Source of the DNA: Nitrospirota bacterium
Lineage (GTDB): Bacteria; Nitrospirota; Nitrospiria; Nitrospirales; UBA8639
DNA length: 11,869 nucleotides
Reading direction: 5' to 3'
NCBI GenBank assembly: GCA_020355985.1
Contig: CP070628.1
Location: 132,860 to 144,728 of the forward strand
Shown: positions 6,769-11,869 of the stretch, piece by piece
How positions within the stretch are numbered: the stretch's first letter is position 1
Layout: the number at the start of each line of letters is the position of its first letter
The notes under the pieces: model-generated
Seen by the model: the letters and a program-made list of their open reading frames with translations, nothing else
The model's database searches: none
Told to the model about the DNA's origin: nothing
Position numbers and translations under genes: made by a program

Positions 6769-7564
6769 CGGAGGATTCAGACGATACCGCTATTCGGGTC
6801 GATAAGGCCTTGAGGCGCTGAGTATTTTCGGCCAATTTTGGGAGTTGGTATTTTTCATCGATTCGCACCACTTTTTGGAGATAGTAGGCCGCTTTCTTCC
6901 ACTCTGCTCGAGCTTCATGACAATTGGCCAGTACATACCATGCTCCTCCCATCCGTAATTCATCCTTGAGGCGCCGAGCGACATCCAAACTCGTCAAGGT
7001 ACAGGATTGGGCCTCGTCAAAGCGGCGCTGACTCAAATATAGCCGCGCCATCATACGGAAGACATCTGCCTGTCCAGCTTCATTTCCTACTCGACGCATC
7101 AAGATCAATGATTCTTCATAATAGGAAAAAGCTTCGTCTTCTTGTCCCGTTTCTCGCGCGACAAGGCCTAAATCAGAAAGTACCACCGCTTTCCCGGCGA
7201 AATCCGATAACAGATTCATGAGATCAAGTGCTTCTAAATAATAAGCTCGGGCACGGTCCCATTCTCCAGCGTCCGCCGACAAATTTCCTAAATTAGCCAA
7301 CGTTGTGCTAATGCCGCGATCTTCGCCTAGGATTTTTTGAAGTTCGAGGACTTCGGTATAGTACCTGCGCGCTTGTTCACGTCGACCACTGACAGCGCAT
7401 ATGTTTCCTAGATTGCCTAATGTCGTAGCCAACGCTCGTTGATCTCCATTTTTGCGATCGACCTCAAGTGCCTGGGTGTAGCATTGAAAGGCCTCGGTAT
7501 AGAACCCCTTGGAAAAATGTTGATTCCCTAATAAATTGAGATCGGTAGATTGAGACCAGGCCAT
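6761..7564 (-). CDS. TPR protein of six 40-residue repeats
   Basis: The 267-residue protein is almost entirely tetratricopeptide repeats, at residues 9-48, 49-88, 89-128, 129-168, 169-208 and 209-248. Each is exactly 40 residues, with no insertions. The 40-residue period is that of the TPR_12/kinesin-light-chain or Rapsyn-like subclass rather than the usual 34. Typical positions are plain: LGNLGNICAVSGRREQARRYY and LANLGNLSADAGEWDRARAYY. No signal peptide, kinase, or DNA-binding domain is attached, so it is probably a cytoplasmic interaction scaffold. The short Ser/Glu-rich tail (259-267) is free. The start ATG at 7564 has GGGAG about 10 nt upstream. The gene starts 69 bp after the MBL gene ends; a TATAAA-like box (complement of 7621-7626) with TTGCCG (complement of 7642-7647) is present, but at only 15-bp spacing. 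Confidence 0.87.
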   Translation of the reverse strand: MAWSQSTDLNLLGNQHFSKGFYTEAFQCYTQALEVDRKNGDQRALATTLGNLGNICAVSGRREQARRYYTEVLELQKILGEDRGISTTLANLGNLSADAGEWDRARAYYLEALDLMNLLSDFAGKAVVLSDLGLVARETGQEDEAFSYYEESLILMRRVGNEAGQADVFRMMARLYLSQRRFDEAQSCTLTSLDVARRLKDELRMGGAWYVLANCHEARAEWKKAAYYLQKVVRIDEKYQLPKLAENTQRLKALSTRIAVSSESSDE

Positions 7565-7633
7565 AACCCAATCACTCCCAATGATGCGTGGTGCGCTTAG
7601 GAGGAAGATGAACCGAAAGCTTTATACCCATCT

Positions 7634-8233
7634 TCATACTTCGGCAAGAGTTCTTTCAAGTATGGGCTTGGCACCGGTCACAATAGAAGCACCATCTCCC
7701 ACGATCAGACTGTTAAAGTTATACTTTAATAATCGACTTAAGCCTTTCCGAGCTTGGGCGATATCCGTATATTTTTCATGAGGGAGGAGCCGTAAAGATC
7801 CCGCGGGATGGCCAATAAGGGCGTCCCCTACGATAAGGATACCTTTCCCTGTTTCCAAAAATAGTGCGCTTTCGCCAGGAGACTTTTGATGAGCCAATTG
7901 GACAACCCAAATGCCTCCAGGAAGTAACTCTCCATCTTTAAATGTCTTATCTATCTTGATGGAGATTTCTTTGGCATCCAATTCCGGAACCATCACGGTG
8001 CAATGAAATTCCTCTCGCAGGTGGTCAGTTTCTCTTACATGATCCCGGTTAGTCAGAATAATATAATCGACTGGCCCTCCTTGATGAGCAAACCTTATGT
8101 CATTGGCACTCATTGGAGGAGGATCAACGAGAATTCGATGTTCCCCTACCGTCAGAAAATGCCCATTGAAATTGAATTGTTTTTCCTCTGAGAACCAATC
8201 CCACTCCCAGATATTAGGAAGTAGGGCCTTCAT
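7634..8233 (-). CDS. Degenerate metallo-beta-lactamase-fold protein
   Basis: The 199-residue length and order of motifs fit an MBL-fold hydrolase: LTVGEHRILVDPPP (27-40), a metal-loop equivalent YIILTNRDHVRETDHL (57-72), LAHQKSPGESALFLE (113-127), and ILIVGDALIGHPAG (132-145). The metal ligands are only partly kept. The HxHxDH loop reads TNRDHVR, so Asp64-His65 remain but both leading histidines are gone. His115 occupies the TPGH position and Asp137 the bridging Asp, while the final GH position reads GDG (179-181). TNxxHxR-type loops occur in other MBL relatives, so it may still bind one metal or act as a non-classical enzyme. Its ATG overlaps the stop of the 79-aa gene (ATGA), implying translational coupling. 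No signal peptide is seen, so it is probably cytoplasmic. Confidence 0.75.
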   Translation of the reverse strand: MKALLPNIWEWDWFSEEKQFNFNGHFLTVGEHRILVDPPPMSANDIRFAHQGGPVDYIILTNRDHVRETDHLREEFHCTVMVPELDAKEISIKIDKTFKDGELLPGGIWVVQLAHQKSPGESALFLETGKGILIVGDALIGHPAGSLRLLPHEKYTDIAQARKGLSRLLKYNFNSLIVGDGASIVTGAKPILERTLAEV

Positions 8234-8469
8234 AACGCCCTTATTGTTTCTTGCAACAGAGCCGTAGTCTTCTCCTGAATGGAGGATTCGTCAGGAAGGT
8301 CCAAGATATCATCTTCATGGACGGTGATAAATGTTCGGTTTGCCCCTTTTGAGAGGGAAATCTTAAAAAGACTTTGTGATGGTGTGGTTGGTATCACTAC
8401 GTCAACCGTCCCATCAAGAGCAGTGACCAACTCAAGAAACTTTTGTTTACCTTCTTCAAATTCATCCAT
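8230..8469 (-). CDS. Unknown 79-residue acidic protein coupled to the MBL-fold gene
   Basis: No family is recognised. The sequence reads as helix (1-19), three strands (about 21-27, 33-39, 44-51), then an acidic loop HEDDILDLPDES and a C-terminal helix (62-78). This is a compact alpha-beta-beta-beta-alpha arrangement. There is no signal peptide, cysteine or metal-binding motif. The gene lies 35 bp after the TlpA-like gene, and its TGA overlaps the ATG of the MBL gene by 4 bp, the strongest evidence that it is real. No good Shine-Dalgarno precedes its ATG, so it may rely on ribosomes from the gene upstream. It may be a partner or regulator of the MBL protein; that is inferred from linkage. Confidence 0.68.
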   Translation of the reverse strand: MDEFEEGKQKFLELVTALDGTVDVVIPTTPSQSLFKISLSKGANRTFITVHEDDILDLPDESSIQEKTTALLQETIRAL

Positions 8470-8504
8470 AGTAGTCCGATCATTCGAAATTCAAAAAGAA
8501 AGCA

Positions 8505-9059
8505 TTACATAGAGGAAGGCATCGAAGCGGTTAAAAGTTTATTGACTTCTTTCAAGATCATTTCATGGCCCGCCAAGGTGCCATCGGTGAAAAAATTTCC
8601 TACTCGTTGCCATCGGATAAGGCCCTGTTGGTCAATCACGTACACGTTGGGAATGAATTTCCCACCCCCATACAATTTGTCTGTGGTTTGTTTCGGGTCT
8701 AATAAATAGGGATAGGTTACTTTGACTGGAAAGGTTTTCAAAAATTCACTCACATCGGATTGAGAATCGCCCGAGGAGTTCACTCCGATGACGGCCACTG
8801 GTTTATCTTGAGTGGCCTCATAGACTTTTTGCAAATTTGTGCCCTGTTCCAAACAGGGCTTACAGATGTGAAAGAGTCCTAGTACGACAACTTTTCCCTT
8901 GAATTGTTCAATGGAGACAGTTTGTCCATCCAAAGCGGTTAACATGAAATTTGGTGCTGGCTCACCAACTTTAAAAAAGCTTCCAGCTTGGGCAATCCCC
9001 CAAAAACCAAGAAGTACACTTGTAAGCAACAGCCCCGCCTTTGTTCTTCGTGTCATCAT
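8505..9059 (-). CDS. Secreted TlpA/ResA-like thiol-disulfide protein (thioredoxin fold)
   Basis: The chosen start ATG at 9059 gives 184 residues. GGAGGA (complement of 9066-9071) lies 6 nt upstream, so an upstream GTG at 9077 in the same frame is unlikely to be used. The N-terminus is a clear Sec signal: basic MMTRRTK, hydrophobic AGLLLTSVLLGFWGI, and cleavage after AQA at about residue 25. The mature part is an AhpC/TSA-Redoxin domain: VGEPAPNFMLTALDGQTVSI (31-50), KGKVVVLGLFHICKPC with the active CKPC pair at 66-69, and cis-Pro137 in FIPNVYVID. It should act in the periplasm, or tethered nearby, reducing or isomerising disulfides or in cytochrome c maturation. The usual Trp before CxxC (WCxxC) is replaced by Ile (ICKPC). 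It follows purF but has its own candidate promoter. Confidence 0.9.
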   Translation of the reverse strand: MMTRRTKAGLLLTSVLLGFWGIAQAGSFFKVGEPAPNFMLTALDGQTVSIEQFKGKVVVLGLFHICKPCLEQGTNLQKVYEATQDKPVAVIGVNSSGDSQSDVSEFLKTFPVKVTYPYLLDPKQTTDKLYGGGKFIPNVYVIDQQGLIRWQRVGNFFTDGTLAGHEMILKEVNKLLTASMPSSM

Positions 9060-9078
9060 TTTGCATCCTCCAAACACT

Positions 9079-9104
9079 CAATAGGGAGAGAATGTCTCCT
9101 ATTG
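9079..9104 (-). promoter_or_regulatory. Leader hairpin before the TlpA-like gene
   Basis: On the minus strand CAATAGGAGA pairs with TCTCCCTATTG around a CATTC loop: ten base pairs with one bulged base. It ends 7 nt before the GGAGGA ribosome site of the TlpA-like gene. No T run follows the hairpin on the minus strand, so it does not look like a simple terminator of purF. It could stabilise the mRNA 5' end, control ribosome access, or bind a dimeric regulator. Confidence 0.5.
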
Positions 9105-9141
9105 GATGGTCACTGAAAAAAACTTAAATACTTTCAATAAG

Positions 9142-9171
9142 ATCGTATCACAGGATTTTTGAGGGCAGCAA
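9142..9171 (-). promoter_or_regulatory. Candidate promoter for the TlpA-like gene
   Basis: On the minus strand TTGCTG (complement of 9166-9171) is separated by 18 bp from TACGAT (complement of 9142-9147), which is preceded by TGA to form an extended -10 element (TGnTACGAT). Initiation near 9135 would leave a leader of about 75 nt carrying the hairpin at 9079-9104. The match to the sigma-70 consensus is moderate and unproven. Confidence 0.4.
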
Positions 9172-9188
9172 CAAAACGAAGGCAGGAT

Positions 9189-10640
9189 TTATGAAGAAGA
9201 AACCTGGTCAGGCTCAAAAAGCCCAAGCTGCATTTGTTCCGCTTTTGTTAAGGTAATCGGATACTTGTCAGTGAAACAGGCATTACAATAATGCTGAGAA
9301 GCATCCGGAGCGGTTGCTAACATCCCTTCAAGGCTTAGATAGCCTAAAGTATCCGCCGTGACATACCGTCGAATCTGTTCAATAGAAAATTTAGCTCCAA
9401 TGAGCTCTTTTTTATTCGGCGTGTCAATGCCGTAAAAGCATGGTGCGAGGACGGGTGGGGAACTGATTCGCATATGAATTTCCCGAGCTCCCGCTTGGCG
9501 AAGCATTTTAACAATTTTTCGGCTTGTCGTTCCTCGAACGATTGAATCATCGACGACCACAACTCGTTTGCCTTCCAGAACTTCAGGGACAGGATTCAGT
9601 TTAAGCTTGACGCCAAAATGGCGGATGGCTTGTTGCGGTTCAATAAAGGTCCGACCAATATAATGATTTCGAGTGAGACCGATTTCAAACGGTAAGTCCA
9701 TGCCTTCAGCATAGCCCAGGGCAGCCGGGACCCCGGAGTCAGGAACAGGAATGACAAGGTCAGCATCGGCGGGGCATTCCTTCGCCAATTGTCGCCCAAA
9801 GGCTTTCCGTATGGGGTAGACGGTTTTCGAGCCAAAAATTTTTGAATCGGGTCTTGCAAAATAGACATATTCAAAAATACATTGTGCACGTTCACGTTCT
9901 AAAAATGGATGATATGAGGTAAGTTCAGTGCCTTGAATGACCACGATTTCTCCGGGTTCCACTTCCCGCACAAACTTGGCGTCAATAAGGTCAAATGCAC
10001 AGGTTTCAGAGGCGACCACCCAACTTTCTTTGTAACGGCCCAGGCATAAGGGACGAAAACCAAACGGATCTCGGGCGGCAATGAGATGCTGATCGGTCAT
10101 CAGCACCAGTGAATAGGCCCCACGCACGAGGCTCAAGGCATCAATCACCCGATTGATGATCGTGTCGCCTTTGGAATGGGCGATCAAATGAATGATAACT
10201 TCACTGTCGGAATCTGATTGGAAAATGGCCCCATACGCCTCCAACTCTCCTCGCAATACTCCGGCATTAATAAGATTGCCGTTATGGGCAAGCGCCAAGT
10301 TGCCAAACGCAAAGTTTACCGACAAGGGTTGAACATTATGCATATCACCGCTTCCTGCTGTGGAATACCGGTTATGCCCAATAGCTTTGGAACCAGGCAA
10401 CTCTTTTAATTTTCTTTTGGAATAAATATCTGCGACAAGTCCAAGGCCTTTTTGTTGATAAAAACGATCACCATCGGATGAAACAATTCCTGACCCTTCC
10501 TGCCCACGATGCTGTAAGGCATAGAGCCCTAAATAGGTCAAGTTGGACGCTTCTTTATGGCCAGAAATGCCAAACACTGCACATTCTTCGTGGAAGCCCT
10601 CTGGGGATGGAGATGTGGCAATCATCGGTAAGGATTTCAT
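9189..10640 (-). CDS. purF: Amidophosphoribosyltransferase (first step of purine synthesis)
   Basis: It converts PRPP and glutamine to 5-phosphoribosylamine in the cytoplasm. From ATG 10640 the protein has 483 residues. The N-terminal Ntn glutaminase begins with a propeptide and the nucleophile Cys20 (FHEECAVFGI), then ALQHRGQEGSG and the GHNRYSTAG loop. The C-terminal half is the phosphoribosyltransferase, with PRPP loop VVVVDDSIVRGTT (360-372). Four cysteines match the 4Fe-4S ligands of the Bacillus-type enzyme: Cys254 (CIFEYVYF), Cys401 (APCFYGID), Cys452 and Cys455 (YCNAC). An in-frame TTG at 10661 and an ATG at 10625 are other possible starts; none has a clear Shine-Dalgarno, and the 10625 start would give a 14-residue propeptide closer to the Bacillus length. 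It lies about 50 bp behind purL, so probably in one transcript. Confidence 0.96.
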   Translation of the reverse strand: MKSLPMIATSPSPEGFHEECAVFGISGHKEASNLTYLGLYALQHRGQEGSGIVSSDGDRFYQQKGLGLVADIYSKRKLKELPGSKAIGHNRYSTAGSGDMHNVQPLSVNFAFGNLALAHNGNLINAGVLRGELEAYGAIFQSDSDSEVIIHLIAHSKGDTIINRVIDALSLVRGAYSLVLMTDQHLIAARDPFGFRPLCLGRYKESWVVASETCAFDLIDAKFVREVEPGEIVVIQGTELTSYHPFLERERAQCIFEYVYFARPDSKIFGSKTVYPIRKAFGRQLAKECPADADLVIPVPDSGVPAALGYAEGMDLPFEIGLTRNHYIGRTFIEPQQAIRHFGVKLKLNPVPEVLEGKRVVVVDDSIVRGTTSRKIVKMLRQAGAREIHMRISSPPVLAPCFYGIDTPNKKELIGAKFSIEQIRRYVTADTLGYLSLEGMLATAPDASQHYCNACFTDKYPITLTKAEQMQLGLFEPDQVSSS

Positions 10641-10691
10641 GATTTTAGGTAAGAGGGTCAATAATAAATAATACTCGCAAGCCCAAAAATA

Positions 10692-11869
10692 TCAAGACGG
10701 TTCGCCTGCAAGAGATTTGGATATACTGCTATGCCATCGGCTAGCTAAATCTGATATAGACAAGGACATGTGACACAAAGTTTGTTCCTTTAATCCTTGA
10801 ACGGTCACATCCATCTGTTTGATTTCCGTGACACGTCCTATGAAATTCATCGGCACCTTTTCGCCCAGATCTTGAATATAATGTTGGACTTGCTCCAAAT
10901 GGTCTTGTTTGACTGATAATAACACTCGTGACGGGCTTTCCCCAAAAAGCAAAGCATCTAGGCGTAAACGCTCTTGTTGAAGAGTAATTTGCGCTCCGAA
11001 AGAGGCTGTGGGATGCGAAAAGCAACTTTCTGCCAATGTCACAAGGAGTCCCCCTTCTGAGCAATCATGCGCTGACTGTACCCATCCATTTTGAATGAGA
11101 GCCAACACACAATTCTGCAAGGCCCGTTCACGTTCTAAATCTAACCACGGAGGCATCCCTTGTTCTCGAGAATGCATGACTTTGAGATATTCCGTTCCCC
11201 CAATATCTTCCCGCGTTTCACCAAGTAGTAGAATGGCATCGCCCGCTTGCTTGAACCATTGCGTCGTAATATCATCTTCTTTTTCAATCAAACCGACCAT
11301 ACCAATTATCGGAGTAGGATAAATTGAGAGACCATTCGTTTCGTTATACAAACTGACGTTGCCACTCACCACAGGAATTTCAAACACCCGACAGGCGTCG
11401 GCAATCCCTTCCACTGCCATAACGAACTGCCACATCACCTCAGGCCGCTCGGGATTCCCAAAATTCAGACAATCTGTGACTCCAAGCGGTTTGGCACCGG
11501 AACACACTAAATTTCTGGCACCCTCCGCTACCGCCAGCCCTCCACCGATATAAGGATTAAGCAAACAGTAGCGGCTATTGCCATCCGTCGTCATGGCCAA
11601 AGCCTTCCCTGTCCCTTTAATACGAACCACAGCGGCATCCGATCCTGGGCACACAACAGTATTCGTCCCCACCATATGATCATATTGTCGATACACCCAT
11701 CGTTTGCTGGCTATGGTTGGAGAACCTAGCAATTGCAATAAGGCTTCAGCTGGATCTTTCACATCAGGCAACGCATCGAGATTTAAGGCCTGCAAGATTT
11801 CTTGATATTGTGGAGGAGCCGATGGCCGTTCATAACGTGGCGCTCCTTCTGCAATGGCATCAGCCGGGA
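10692..11869 (-). CDS. purL: Phosphoribosylformylglycinamidine synthase subunit PurL, C-terminal part (5' end beyond window)
   Basis: The frame runs off the right edge, leaving 391 residues of the C-terminal half. PurL makes FGAM from FGAR, ATP and ammonia supplied by glutaminase PurQ, with PurS. The visible part begins ADAIAEGAPRYERP and reads through LPDVKDPAEALLQLLGSP and WVYRQYDHMVGTNTVVCPGSDAAVVR, hallmarks of the small PurL (PurSQL) type. The AIRS-like second repeat follows: MTTDGNSRYCLLNPYIGG, LVCSGAKPLGVTDCLNFGNP, VSGNVSLYNETNG, and HDCSEGGLLVTLAES. There is no sign of a fused C-terminal glutaminase domain; the protein ends soon after the AIRS_C region, as expected for the PurSQL arrangement. 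The next gene, purF, follows with no terminator visible. Confidence 0.96.
   Translation of the reverse strand, partial: PADAIAEGAPRYERPSAPPQYQEILQALNLDALPDVKDPAEALLQLLGSPTIASKRWVYRQYDHMVGTNTVVCPGSDAAVVRIKGTGKALAMTTDGNSRYCLLNPYIGGGLAVAEGARNLVCSGAKPLGVTDCLNFGNPERPEVMWQFVMAVEGIADACRVFEIPVVSGNVSLYNETNGLSIYPTPIIGMVGLIEKEDDITTQWFKQAGDAILLLGETREDIGGTEYLKVMHSREQGMPPWLDLERERALQNCVLALIQNGWVQSAHDCSEGGLLVTLAESCFSHPTASFGAQITLQQERLRLDALLFGESPSRVLLSVKQDHLEQVQHYIQDLGEKVPMNFIGRVTEIKQMDVTVQGLKEQTLCHMSLSISDLASRWHSSISKSLAGEPS

Noticed and set aside
8279..8709. Plus-strand frames across 8279-8709
   Set aside because: They are antisense to the 79-aa gene and the TlpA-like gene, and show no domain signal or good ribosome sites.
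9060..9077. GTG start at 9077 for the TlpA-like gene
   Set aside because: The ribosome site GGAGGA falls inside this extension, and the signal peptide begins properly at the ATG at 9059.
1..11869. tRNA, rRNA, CRISPR arrays, insertion sequences or phage attachment sites
   Set aside because: No cloverleaf-like sequence, regularly spaced direct repeats, transposase gene or terminal inverted repeats with target duplication were seen.

Overview
The window reads as a piece of a Gram-negative, free-living bacterial chromosome. The combination of a PrsK-like 7TM histidine kinase, a LuxD-like/methyltransferase fusion, an Fe-S type PurF and the general codon style fits Nitrospirota (Nitrospira-like). 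That placement is an impression from gene content, not a demonstrated assignment.

Layout: (1) Positions 1-430 hold no convincing complete gene. There is a short open frame ending at 105, then a repeat-rich leader with nested inverted repeats built on TGAATCA. (2) Two large plus-strand genes follow. The first encodes a 776-residue three-part protein: a divergent PilZ-like N-terminus, a LuxD-like acyl-ACP thioesterase/transferase, and a SAM-dependent methyltransferase. The second encodes a 725-residue membrane histidine kinase (7TM-GAF-HisKA-HATPase). The 231-bp gap between them is covered by an antisense open frame with normal codon use that may be a small gene. (3) From 5263 to the right edge everything is on the minus strand. 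In transcription order the genes are purL (5'-truncated by the window edge), purF, a secreted TlpA-like thiol-disulfide protein, a 79-residue unknown, a degenerate metallo-beta-lactamase-fold protein, a 267-residue TPR protein made of six exact 40-residue repeats, a 145-residue unknown, and a CrtF/acetylserotonin-type O-methyltransferase. This block converges on the kinase near 5170-5262.

How the genes work together: purL and purF are core de novo purine biosynthesis (steps 4 and 1). The genes behind them are accessory. The 79-aa gene and the MBL gene overlap by 4 bp (ATGA), and the TPR gene and the 145-aa gene overlap by 8 bp, so each pair is probably translationally coupled. A candidate extended -10 promoter and a strong hairpin precede the TlpA-like gene, suggesting it can be expressed apart from the pur genes. 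The most unusual gene is the LuxD-like/methyltransferase fusion. It keeps all three LuxD catalytic positions but sits with no luxC, luxE or luciferase gene, so it probably releases or transfers an acyl group in some other lipid or signal pathway. This role is inferred.
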